Source: Caldifarciminota bacterium
GTDB taxonomy: Bacteria; Hydrothermota; Tepidihabitantia; Tepidihabitantales; Tepidihabitantaceae
DNA: 6,524 nucleotides
NCBI GenBank assembly: GCA_016935295.1
Contig: JAFGRF010000347.1
Location: 1-6,524 of the forward strand
Reading direction: 5' to 3'
The stretch's first letter is position 1. Every line of letters begins with the position of its first letter. A program made the translations under genes and the position numbers. Shown here piece after piece: positions 1-5,712 of this stretch. The notes under the pieces were generated by a model. The model ran no database searches and was not told the DNA's origin. It saw only the letters and a program-made list of their open reading frames with translations.

Positions 1-390
1 GCCGGTAGCCCAGCTCCAGCGGAGGGTGCTGTCCGCGTTCAAGGCGTAGATGTGGTTGTCGCTCGAGCCGAAGATGATTGTGCCATCTGCCGCGATCGCC
101 GGCGACGACGAGACGTTGCCGCCGGTCACGTAGCTCCACTTCAGTGTGCCGCTCGGGTTGAGCGCGTACAGCCGATTGTCGTAAGAGCCGAAGTAGATGG
201 TGCCGTCCGGCGCGACGGCCGGGGATGACCGCACCACGCCGCCGGTCAGATAGCGCCACTTGAGCGTGCCGTCGGGATTCGCGGCGTACAAGTAGTCGTC
301 CTGTGAACCGACATAGATGGTGCCATCGGAGCCGATGGCCGGCGACGAGTAGTTGCCCTGTCCGGCTACCGAGTTGATCTGGTAGCGCCA
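1..390 (-). repeat. PQQ-like propeller repeats at DNA level, 120-bp period
   Basis: Consecutive 120-bp units encode the same 40-residue blade (SSPA, DGTI, FGS/VGS, LYA-N, TL(K/R)W). Three nearly full blades are inside the window and the series continues past its left edge. A closed propeller normally needs 6-8 blades, so several more are expected outside. Confidence 0.85.
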
Positions 391-1941
391 AATGCTCAGC
401 GTGTCTACCAAGCCGATGGCGATGTTGTGCGCGGCCGACCAACCGGACATCAGCTCGCCTGTGTCCTTTGCCTGTGCCCGCACCGAGTACGTTCTGGCCG
501 CAGTCCAGGCATGGCTCATGGACACCGATTCGCCGGAGCCGACGAACGCGCTCCAATCCGACGTGTCGCCGTCGCCCCAGTCAAACCGGATCGCCACAGG
601 CAGGCTGTCGGGATGTGTGGCGTATGCGGTGAAGTTGTAGATCGAGTCTTCCTTGCCGTAGGCCGGCCCGTCCGGAGCCGCCGGTGTGTCGGGACCCCGG
701 TGCAGAATCACCTCCACCGCAAGGCCGCCGGACCATTCTGTCATGCGGAGCTCGGAGTCCCTTGCCTGTGCCCTGACCTCGTACTGCCCGGCCTGAGACC
801 AGACATGATCCATCGCTACGGTTTCGCCGGAGGCGACAAACGGGCTCCAGTCGGACGTGTCGCCGTCACCCCAGTCGAAACGGAGCGAGACAGAGTCTCC
901 GAAGCGGTCGGTCGCGATGCTCTTGTAGGTGTAGGCCGTGTCCCTCAGGCAAAAGGTTGGGCCGTCCGGAACAGATGGCAGGTCCGGACGCGGCTGCACG
1001 TGCACCGATAGCGGAACGGTCCAGTCAGATGTGGCAAGCTTCGGGTCTCTTGCCTGAGCCATGACCTCGAAGGTGCCGGTATCGCTCCAGACATGGCTCG
1101 ACGCTATCGTCTCGCCGCTCGCATGCCAGCCGGTCCAGTCGCTGATGACCGAGTCGCTCCAGTCGAACCGGGCCGACACGCTGTCGCCATCGGCATCGGT
1201 GACAATGACCGCGTAGCTGTATGCCCCGTCGACGTAGATGCTCGACGGCCCATCCGGGCCCTGGGCTATCTCGGGCGCCTGGTTTGAGGTGTCGCCTACG
1301 TTGACGTTCAGGGAATCTGACCACTCGGACAGGAGACCGTCCCTGTCCCGGGACCGGGCCCGAACCGCATAGCTGCCGAACGTGTAGTAGCTGTGCAGCT
1401 CGATGCGGGTCGATTCGCTCTTCACCGGTCCGGCCCAGTCGCCGACCGTATCTCCCCAGTCGAACTGAATGAACAACGATTCCTCGTAGGGGCTGGCGGC
1501 AGAAGTCGTCCAGGCGTAGCTGCCGCCGCGCTCGCACTGGGTGGGACCCTTGGGGCGGGCGGGTTTGCCCGGCGCGAAGACGCCGACTCGCAGCGATTCG
1601 GCGGCAGACCAATCCGACTCGGCTCCCTTCTCGTCCCTGGCTCTTGCGCTCACAGCGTAAGCCCCGGACTCGGCGTAGGCGTGGCCGACCAGGACCGGTA
1701 CGCCACTCGGGCTGTCAGACGACCAGACTTCGTCGCTTTCGTCTCCCCACGAGAACAGGTAGGATATCAGGTTGTCCTCCTGGTCGGAGGACACGGCCGA
1801 CAACACGATAGTGTCGCCCGGTCGAACGGCCGGCCGACCGGAGACTTCAGGGATTGAGGGCGGATGGTTGCAGGCTGCTCCGAGCAGCAGCACGGCGACA
1901 GCAGACAGGGCCAATCCGGTACGGAGCTTCGCGCAGTTCAT
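1..1941 (-). CDS. Large exported lipoprotein with five PKD-like domains followed by PQQ-type beta-propeller repeats (3' end beyond the window)
   Basis: The frame is open from an ATG at 1941 to the left edge, giving 647 codons with no stop, so the C-terminus is missing. Residues 1-24 form a signal peptide ending in LLLGAAC; Cys24 is a likely lipidation site, although the lipobox has Gly rather than Leu at -3. Five beta-sandwich PKD-like domains of about 97 residues follow (about 28-122, 126-215, 224-316, 321-413 and 418-509). Each carries an F(S/D)W(G/S)D core (Trp65, 162, 261, 357, 455). Domains 2-5 have a (S/G)DW partner, and all five end in a (S/E/G)W(S/T) strand. From residue 518, 40-residue repeats of the type SSPAI-DGTIYVGS-DN-LYALNPDGTLKW begin (Trp518, 562, 602, 642), matching PQQ-like beta-propeller blades. 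No enzyme motif is visible. Family knowledge suggests a surface or adhesive/scaffold role; a quinoprotein enzyme is not indicated. An AGGAGG ribosome site supports the start. Confidence 0.9.
   Translation of the reverse strand, partial: MNCAKLRTGLALSAVAVLLLGAACNHPPSIPEVSGRPAVRPGDTIVLSAVSSDQEDNLISYLFSWGDESDEVWSSDSPSGVPVLVGHAYAESGAYAVSARARDEKGAESDWSAAESLRVGVFAPGKPARPKGPTQCERGGSYAWTTSAASPYEESLFIQFDWGDTVGDWAGPVKSESTRIELHSYYTFGSYAVRARSRDRDGLLSEWSDSLNVNVGDTSNQAPEIAQGPDGPSSIYVDGAYSYAVIVTDADGDSVSARFDWSDSVISDWTGWHASGETIASSHVWSDTGTFEVMAQARDPKLATSDWTVPLSVHVQPRPDLPSVPDGPTFCLRDTAYTYKSIATDRFGDSVSLRFDWGDGDTSDWSPFVASGETVAMDHVWSQAGQYEVRAQARDSELRMTEWSGGLAVEVILHRGPDTPAAPDGPAYGKEDSIYNFTAYATHPDSLPVAIRFDWGDGDTSDWSAFVGSGESVSMSHAWTAARTYSVRAQAKDTGELMSGWSAAHNIAIGLVDTLSIWRYQINSVAGQGNYSSPAIGSDGTIYVGSQDDYLYAANPDGTLKWRYLTGGVVRSSPAVAPDGTIYFGSYDNRLYALNPSGTLKWSYVTGGNVSSSPAIAADGTIIFGSSDNHIYALNADSTLRWSWATG
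415..1860 (-). repeat. Five tandem PKD-like domain units within the lipoprotein gene
   Basis: Five units of about 290 bp repeat the same pattern: a PDGP-type linker, a D-GDSV strand, FDWGD, SDW, SGE(S/T)V--(S/D)H-W, Y-VRAQA(R/K)D and a closing WS strand. Units 3-5 are closest to each other. Units 1 and 2 are more diverged (FSWGDESDEVWSS in unit 1, and no GDGDTSDW in either). The gradient suggests that later units were copied more recently. Confidence 0.8.
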
Positions 1942-1947
1942 TGAGTG

Positions 1948-1953
1948 CCTCCT
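1948..1953 (-). promoter_or_regulatory. Shine-Dalgarno AGGAGG of the PKD/PQQ lipoprotein
   Basis: A perfect AGGAGG lies six bases before the ATG at 1941. It is the best ribosome site in the window and fixes the start at the signal peptide. Confidence 0.85.
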
Positions 1954-1989
1954 GACGACAAGGTTCCGGTCCGTCTCGAGCACAGCGGA

Positions 1990-2018
1990 ATTGTAGGACT
2001 CGCGAGGACGGATGTCAA
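1990..2018 (-). promoter_or_regulatory. Sigma70-type promoter of the PKD/PQQ lipoprotein
   Basis: TTGACA (2013-2018), a 17-bp spacer and TACAAT (1990-1995) read on the minus strand. Transcription would start near 1983, giving a leader of about 42 nt that contains the AGGAGG. The bases before the -35 box read CGGCCGT and resemble those at the 5649-5676 promoter. Confidence 0.75.
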
Positions 2019-2050
2019 ACGGCCGTGGACCGGTCAATCTGCAGTCGATA

Positions 2051-2098
2051 GGGGGAGAGATCGAGGGGTCACGTGGTCTAGTGGTCGAGTGGCCGGAA
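2051..2098 (+). repeat. Degenerate 8-bp tandem array (array A)
   Basis: Six octamers in register, beginning GGGGGAGA and passing through GATCGAGG, GGTCTAGT and GGTCGAGT. Adjacent units differ at 1-4 positions. The array starts 32 bp upstream of the -35 box of the gene at 1941. It is followed by CGGAAGCGG (2094-2102) and GTCAGCCG (2109-2116), words that also follow the array at 5713-5784. Confidence 0.6.
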
Positions 2099-2166
2099 GC
2101 GGCGGGCCGTCAGCCGCCAGCCGTCGCCTGGCTTCGGAATCCGAACCGTCGTGTCACCGAAACTTG

Positions 2167-2205
2167 TCCGGATGGAATCGGGGAGGCGCCCCGTTCCTTC
2201 CCGGA
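2167..2205 (-). terminator. Long hairpin after the propeller lipoprotein, probable terminator
   Basis: Six bases beyond the stop codon the transcript can fold into TCCGG/CCGGA, then GGAA/TTCC, then CGGGG/CCCCG around a 5-nt loop: 14 pairs interrupted by one 3/2 internal loop and one bulged A. The downstream tract is only CAAGTTTC, so the U-run is weak. Position directly after the last gene of a probable two-gene operon supports a terminator or a 3'-end stabilising stem. Confidence 0.55.
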
Positions 2206-2211
2206 TCAGTG

Positions 2212-3366
2212 TCACTCTGTGCCAATGTCCCCATTCGCGTCGGTCTTGATGAGATATACGTCGTTGTCCCCTGCACCAAAGGAGCGAGTTGTCCCGGCAA
2301 TGATGTAGCCACCGTCAGTGGTCTGCTGCACGGCGAAGCCCACGTCGAATTCCGCCCCGCCGTAGGTTCTCGTCCAGAGCGTATCGCCCGAGGTGTTGGT
2401 CTTGATGAGATAGGAATCAGCACCCCCCGCGCCGAAGGATGCCGTGTAGCTGGCGATGACGTATCCGCCATCTGTGGTCTGCTGGACTGAGTAGCCGTAT
2501 TCGGCGCGTTCCCCGCCATAGGTTCTGGCCCAAAGGCTGTCACCGGCGGCATCAGTCTTGATGAGATAGACGTCCGGATCCACTGCGGAGGAGTACTTGT
2601 AGCCTGCGACGATATAGCCACCGTCAGAGGTCTGTCGGACAGAGCGGCCCGCAGCATTGCCGCCTGGCCCGCGGTAGATCCGAGTCCAGAGCGTATCGCC
2701 CTGAGCGTTGGTCTTGATGAGATACGCAGCATAGTCATAGAGTGACCGGCCGGCGATGATGTAGCCGCCATCGGTGGTCTGCTCGACCGAGTAGGCCGAC
2801 GCGTCACCATGTCTACCATAGGTTCCGGTCCAGAGTGTATCGCCCGAGGCGTCGGTCTTGATGAGATAGATTTCACTCTCCGACCGTTCGGTAGTCCCGG
2901 CGACGATGTAGCCGCTATCCCGAGTCTGTTGGACTGATGGGCCTTCGTCGGCTCTTGTCCCGCGGTATGTTCTGCTCCAGAGTGGGTCGCCGGACGCGTT
3001 GGCCCTGATGAGGTAGACACTGCATCCGCCAGCACTGAAGGATGTGGTAGCTCCCGCGATGATGTAGCCGCCATCAGCCGTCTGCTGAACCGAGGTGCCG
3101 ACGTCGTAGCCGGTGTCGCCATATGTTCTCGTCCAGAGCGTGTCGAGTTGAGCGTTGGTCCTGATGAGATAGACATCGGCGCCCCCTGCGCCGAACGAGC
3201 AGGTAGAGCCGGCGATGATGTAGCCACCATCAGCAGTCTGCTGCACGGATAGCCCCCTATCGTCGTCGGTTCCACCATAGGTCGGCTGGTCAGTGACGAG
3301 AGAGCGGTGGCAGCCCGAAAGCAGCACCGTCGCTGCCAGCAGCGCGAGCGGGAATAGCTTCTTCAC
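2212..3366 (-). CDS. Lipoprotein made of seven propeller-type repeats (384 aa)
   Basis: The start is GTG, preceded by GGGAGG at four bases. Residues 1-19 form a clean lipoprotein signal (KK, hydrophobic stretch, LLSGC), so Cys19 should be lipidated. The mature protein consists almost entirely of seven repeats of 48-52 residues: (T)Y-G, then SVQQT-DGGYIIAG, a variable loop often SFGAGG, then YLIKTDA-GDTLW. Repeats begin at Tyr30, 82, 134, 183, 231, 283 and 335. The last repeat ends in DANGDIGTE without the LW-RTYGG strand, while the N-terminus supplies a TYGG strand before repeat 1. This is what a ring-closed seven-bladed beta-propeller would show. No catalytic motif, C-terminal sorting domain or membrane helix is seen. 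Such repeats are familiar in uncharacterised surface proteins of uncultured bacteria; the ligand is unknown. It lies 81 bp downstream of the 131-aa lipoprotein gene with no clear promoter between, so the two are probably co-transcribed. Confidence 0.92.
   Translation of the reverse strand: MKKLFPLALLAATVLLSGCHRSLVTDQPTYGGTDDDRGLSVQQTADGGYIIAGSTCSFGAGGADVYLIRTNAQLDTLWTRTYGDTGYDVGTSVQQTADGGYIIAGATTSFSAGGCSVYLIRANASGDPLWSRTYRGTRADEGPSVQQTRDSGYIVAGTTERSESEIYLIKTDASGDTLWTGTYGRHGDASAYSVEQTTDGGYIIAGRSLYDYAAYLIKTNAQGDTLWTRIYRGPGGNAAGRSVRQTSDGGYIVAGYKYSSAVDPDVYLIKTDAAGDSLWARTYGGERAEYGYSVQQTTDGGYVIASYTASFGAGGADSYLIKTNTSGDTLWTRTYGGAEFDVGFAVQQTTDGGYIIAGTTRSFGAGDNDVYLIKTDANGDIGTE
2215..3279 (-). repeat. 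Seven tandem coding repeats of about 145-156 bp
   Basis: The conserved DNA cores encode QQT-DGGYIIAG and YLIKT-A-GDTLW; length changes are confined to the loop between them (shortest in repeats 3 and 4). Repeats 1, 2, 6 and 7 keep the SF-AG loop, and repeats 3-5 have diverged there, so the variable loops are the likely specificity surface. Confidence 0.85.
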
Positions 3367-3370
3367 AAGA

Positions 3371-3376
3371 CCTCCC
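3371..3376 (-). promoter_or_regulatory. Shine-Dalgarno GGGAGG of the propeller lipoprotein
   Basis: GGGAGG ends four bases before the GTG at 3366. This supports the GTG start, which also coincides with the beginning of the signal peptide. Confidence 0.7.
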
Positions 3377-3381
3377 TTGTG

Positions 3382-3443
3382 CGAACCAGGTTCGGACTCA
3401 CCTGAACCGCCAGTCGGTACGGAGAGAACCCGGCAATCCGGGT
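3382..3443 (-). other. Intercistronic region with competing hairpins
   Basis: Between the two lipoprotein genes, a six-pair stem ACCCGG/CCGGGT with a 4-nt loop (3428-3443) begins just after the stop codon at 3448. Nearer the GTG, GGTTC (3389-3393) can pair with GAACC on either side: with 3383-3388 as the 13-bp palindrome CGAACC-A-GGTTCG, or with 3404-3408 as a stem-loop extended by GG/CC. The alternatives exclude each other. No U-tract follows either stem. Confidence 0.4.
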
Positions 3444-3447
3444 GCGG

Positions 3448-3843
3448 TCAGGGCAGGACGGTAGTTGTCTTTTCTGTGATACTCCCATCGGGCTGATGGG
3501 CGATGACGCGGAACTCGCCGGGCTTGGCCGGACCAGCAGAGAAGGCAAGATCCGTGGAAATCGTCACCTGCGGGTAGGCACCGCCCTTATTTGTGTCACG
3601 GGTCCAGGCGCGCAACTCAAGAGAGGAACTGGTGCGCGTGACATCACAGTGGTCGAGTACGGCGCAGCCGATGTAGCCGAGAACGGCGGTTGCAGTTACA
3701 TCGAACTTGGTTCCTGCGTGAACGGTATCGGGCGCGGTGATGCGGACGATCTCCGCAACCGATACTCGTGGGTCGCGGACCAGGTTGCAGCCGGCCACGA
3801 GTAGGACCGCGGCCAGCAGCGCGACGCGGGCGACGCACCTCAT
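3448..3843 (-). CDS. Small exported Ig-like lipoprotein, family not recognised (131 aa)
   Basis: ATG start at 3843. Residues 1-19 form a lipoprotein signal peptide with a perfect LVAGC lipobox (Cys19). The mature part is about 110 residues and rich in beta-type alternation: ITAPDTVHAGTKFDVTATA near residues 35-53 looks like the opening strands of an Ig/CARDB-like sandwich, and FRVIAHQPDGSITEKTTTV near 111-129 like the closing strands. Cys60 and Cys66 could form a disulfide. No family name can be assigned from sequence alone. There is no Shine-Dalgarno; a near-consensus promoter sits so close that the message would carry about three leader bases. It is first in a probable operon with the propeller lipoprotein, suggesting that both act together on the outer side of the membrane. 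Confidence 0.85.
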   Translation of the reverse strand: MRCVARVALLAAVLLVAGCNLVRDPRVSVAEIVRITAPDTVHAGTKFDVTATAVLGYIGCAVLDHCDVTRTSSSLELRAWTRDTNKGGAYPQVTISTDLAFSAGPAKPGEFRVIAHQPDGSITEKTTTVLP

Positions 3844-3852
3844 CTCGGAACA

Positions 3853-3880
3853 ATTATAGAAGGCCCGTGATTGCAGTCAA
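3853..3880 (-). promoter_or_regulatory. Strong sigma70-type promoter, near-leaderless, of the two-lipoprotein operon
   Basis: TTGACT (3875-3880), a 16-bp spacer and a perfect TATAAT (3853-3858). Nine bases separate TATAAT from the ATG, so +1 falls near 3846 and the 5' leader would be about three nucleotides with no room for a ribosome site. Confidence 0.8.
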
Positions 3881-3892
3881 GCGGGCGGGGAA

Positions 3893-3910
3893 GCCACATG
3901 GCCGAGTGGC
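3893..3910. promoter_or_regulatory. Palindrome upstream of the near-leaderless promoter
   Basis: GCCAC-8 nt-GTGGC lies 12 bp upstream of the -35 box. A different palindrome occupies a similar place at the 6385-6412 promoter. It could be an operator; the short arms keep confidence low. Confidence 0.3.
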
Positions 3911-3914
3911 CTGT

Positions 3915-3942
3915 CGATCTACAATTGTCAGTCTAGAATTTG
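3915..3942. repeat. Degenerate 7-bp tandem array
   Basis: Four heptamers in register related to CAATCTA (for example CGATCTA then CAATTGT). It is an A/T-rich island in GC-rich surroundings, starting 34 bp upstream of the -35 box of the gene at 3843. It resembles the clearer heptad array at 4963-4990. Confidence 0.45.
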
Positions 3943-4004
3943 CAGCGAGTCTGGCAGCCCGGAAGAGTCGGGCGGGTGCAAGCGCCTCGGCTGCTCGGCC
4001 AAGC

Positions 4005-4922
4005 TCATGGGCCTGCGGCGTCCTGGCGGCCCTTGCGCAGGCGGTCACGAAGGAGCCAGCCGCCGCCGAACACCAGCAGCAGGATGCCGGCGGCGAGCGG
4101 CAGCAAGTACGTAGTCATTCCCTTGATCCAGAAGACCCTGGCAATCACACTGAGAACGATACCGTAGACCAGCAGCAGCGCGGGTTTCTTCTTTCTATAC
4201 GCGTATGCCGCGCTCCCCAACCCGGCCAGCAGCAGGAAGCCGACCCGCAGCAACTCCGGGTACCAGACCGACATGAAGTTCATCCTCGGCTTGCGAAATC
4301 CTCCGGCCGGAAGGCTCTCCGCAGCAAGGATTGCAGCCGGATGCAGCCAGCCCAGGTCCGATGGCATTGACCTTATCCAGCCCGCCTGCCAGCGCCACTC
4401 GCCTTGGCTCGGGTAATCGGCGCGTTGCCCGGCGCGGACTCCGAAGTGCAGATGCGTCACGAGGGGGTGTTTCGGCGTGCCGCCGTTCTCGGTCGAGTCG
4501 CCCAGGTATGCAATCAGCTCTCCCTTGCGGACCGGGCCCGGCCGTTTGTGCCAGCGGCTCGGACTCAGGTGTCCGTACAGGGAATAGAGGTTGGCTTGAG
4601 GATGGTCGACGATGACAAGCCAGCCGTAGCCACCCATCCGGCCCGAGAAGCTCACTCTGCCGTCGGCTATCGCGTAGACTGGTGTGCCGGCCGGTCGGGC
4701 ATAGTCCCGGGCAGCATGATACTTCCTGTGGCGGCCGGCCCGCACATTGCAGTTCTCGAAGTCGGCACAGTAGGGCTCGGTGTCTGCCGGAGAAGGGTCC
4801 AGAGGGAATGCAAACACCGCCGCGTGCTGCGCTGCGGCCGCTACCGCATCAGAAGTCGTGACCGGTTCAGATGCGTTTGCGCCCAGAACTCCAACAAGGA
4901 GCAGTCCCAGCAGCCTTAGCAT
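4005..4922 (-). CDS. Exported M23-family metallopeptidase with three C-terminal membrane helices (305 aa)
   Basis: M23 (LytM-type) peptidases are zinc enzymes that cut peptide cross-links in peptidoglycan. The expected residues are present: HAARD (His69, Asp73) and THLHFGV (His157, His159), with YGHLS (His118). By family analogy, His69, Asp73 and His159 bind zinc, and His118 and His157 act in catalysis. GTPVYAIADGRV (79-90) is the usual strand after the first motif. I chose the ATG at 4922 because a signal peptide begins there (MLRLLGLLLVGVLGANA); an upstream TTG at 5030 would add 36 residues before it. Three hydrophobic helices (about 223-243, 247-264, 270-292) follow the catalytic domain. 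The KKK loop and the RDRLRKGR tail fit a periplasmic enzyme with a cytoplasmic C-terminus. Cys52 and Cys58 may pair. The ribosome site is weak (GGGCGG) and no promoter is obvious, so read-through from the gene at 5621 is possible. Confidence 0.9.
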   Translation of the reverse strand: MLRLLGLLLVGVLGANASEPVTTSDAVAAAAQHAAVFAFPLDPSPADTEPYCADFENCNVRAGRHRKYHAARDYARPAGTPVYAIADGRVSFSGRMGGYGWLVIVDHPQANLYSLYGHLSPSRWHKRPGPVRKGELIAYLGDSTENGGTPKHPLVTHLHFGVRAGQRADYPSQGEWRWQAGWIRSMPSDLGWLHPAAILAAESLPAGGFRKPRMNFMSVWYPELLRVGFLLLAGLGSAAYAYRKKKPALLLVYGIVLSVIARVFWIKGMTTYLLPLAAGILLLVFGGGWLLRDRLRKGRQDAAGP

Positions 4923-4952
4923 GATCCGCCCAGGCTCAACGTCCGGTCCCTG

Positions 4953-4990
4953 CCGCTTCCGCCAATCTACAATCTGAAATCCAAAATGGG
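4953..4990 (-). repeat. 7-bp tandem array plus CGGAAGCGG word in the M23 leader region
   Basis: On the plus strand four heptamers run from 4963 to 4990, the first two being CAATCTA and CAATCTG, drifting to AAAT-type units. They abut CCGCTTCCG (4953-4961), the complement of the CGGAAGCGG that also follows the octamer arrays at 2094 and 5789. Confidence 0.55.
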
Positions 4991-4996
4991 TGGCCT

Positions 4997-5011
4997 CGCG
5001 GCGCAGCCGCG
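4997..5011 (-). other. GC hairpin in the spacer before the M23 gene
   Basis: CGCGGC-3 nt-GCCGCG is a perfect six-pair stem. On the minus strand, bases richer in T (ATTTTGGATTT) follow after about nine nucleotides, too far for a standard intrinsic terminator. It might attenuate read-through from the upstream gene. Confidence 0.3.
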
Positions 5012-5034
5012 TCCGGACCGCAACACTCAATGAC

Positions 5035-5070
5035 GGGGGAGAGGTATCGAGTCCCGGATCCTGATTCCTG
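5035..5070 (+). repeat. Highly degenerate 8-bp-type array (array B)
   Basis: It opens with GGGGGAGAG followed by ATCGAG, the same words in the same order as array A at 2051, with a 2-bp insertion. After that the 8-bp register is faint. The palindrome CTGCCGGCAG (5068-5077) sits at its right end just past the stop of the 180-aa gene. Confidence 0.35.
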
Positions 5071-5078
5071 CCGGCAGT

Positions 5079-5621
5079 CTACTCCCCGAGTGTCTGGAGC
5101 GGCACGAAATCCTCCTGGTGGATTCGCACGACCTCCATGTTCGCAGCCGGTATGGGCGCGCAGGCTTCTCTGACGGTCTGAAAGCCCATGAACGCCCTTC
5201 TGCCGTCTTCGCTCGTATCCTGTTTCATCTGCTGGTATTCGGCTGGACCCACCGCGGCGACGTTGAGAGCCGCCGAAGCGGCAAAGACCTTGTACAGAGT
5301 TGCCCGCACCGTGGCCCAGTCAGAGCCGGCTGCCCGGAGCGACTCCTCCATACCTGGGACATTCAGCCCCTCGACGTACGCAGCAAGCGAGCTGGCCGGG
5401 TTATCGCCCGGCCTGGACGGAGCGGCCGCCCACTTCTCCGCCTTGAGCGTGGCCTTGAATGTCGGCAGGACCTTCAGGAACTGCGTGACCTCGGCCTCCG
5501 TCAGCGTACTACAGGCAACGGCAGGAAACGGCGCGACCGCCACCGGCTTCTCCGGGGCGCTCCTCTGGCCACAGACGACCAGGGTCAAGACTGCGAGCAC
5601 GGCACACAGAACTGCTTTCAT
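5079..5621 (-). CDS. Secreted protein of unknown family (180 aa)
   Basis: ATG start at 5621 with AGGA eight bases upstream, inside GGAAAGGA. The N-terminus is an export signal (MKAVLCAVLAVLTLVVCG). Cys17 follows VV rather than a small residue, so lipidation is doubtful and ordinary cleavage is equally possible. After a proline/alanine-rich linker (about 19-36), the rest looks mainly helical: LTEAEVTQFLKVLPTFKATL near 40-59, a region containing LAAYVEGLNVPGMEE near 79-93, and DWATVRATLYKVFAASAALN near 101-120. Cys37 and Cys154 bracket the domain and could form a disulfide. I do not recognise the family and assign no function. It has its own promoter at 5649-5676, and the M23 gene follows 156 bp downstream on the same strand, so a shared transcript is possible. 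Confidence 0.85.
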   Translation of the reverse strand: MKAVLCAVLAVLTLVVCGQRSAPEKPVAVAPFPAVACSTLTEAEVTQFLKVLPTFKATLKAEKWAAAPSRPGDNPASSLAAYVEGLNVPGMEESLRAAGSDWATVRATLYKVFAASAALNVAAVGPAEYQQMKQDTSEDGRRAFMGFQTVREACAPIPAANMEVVRIHQEDFVPLQTLGE

Positions 5622-5648
5622 CTGGTTTGTCCTTTCCGGTAGCGCGAG

Positions 5649-5676
5649 AGCATACGCCCGCCTCGCACGAAGTCAA
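5649..5676 (-). promoter_or_regulatory. Sigma70-type promoter of the 180-aa secreted protein
   Basis: TTGACT (5671-5676), a 16-bp spacer and TATGCT (5649-5654, four of six consensus bases). The predicted start is near 5642, leaving a leader of about 21 nt with the AGGA ribosome site. The bases before the -35 box (CGACCGT) match those of the 1990-2018 promoter at six of seven positions. Confidence 0.65.
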
Positions 5677-5712
5677 ACGGTCGCAACTTCCGATAATCCG
5701 AAACAGAAGTGT

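Noticed and set aside
427..1011. Plus-strand open frame of 194 codons opposite the PKD/PQQ gene
   Set aside because: It is antisense to a frame showing five matching domains, has an Arg/Pro/Gly-rich translation without domains or a ribosome site, and its length is explained by high GC. The same applies to 1393-1857, 4404-4919 and other plus-strand frames.
2212..2235. Possible frameshift or truncation of the last propeller repeat
   Set aside because: No repeat sequence continues in any frame past the stop, and the missing strand is present at the N-terminus, so the end fits ring closure.
2154..3278. Minus-strand open frame of 374 codons overlapping the propeller gene
   Set aside because: It is the same repeated DNA read one frame over, giving Ser/Arg/Pro-rich repeats. 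The 2212-3366 frame has the signal peptide, ribosome site and propeller motifs.
3899..3909. TGGCCGAGTGG, like the D-arm of a tRNA-Ser
   Set aside because: No acceptor stem, anticodon stem or T-loop GGTTCGA can be placed at the right distances; the motif is better explained as part of the palindrome at 3893-3910.
4923..5030. N-terminal extension of the M23 protein from a TTG at 5030
   Set aside because: It would bury the signal peptide 36 residues inside, translate a heptad repeat array and a GC hairpin, and has no good ribosome site.
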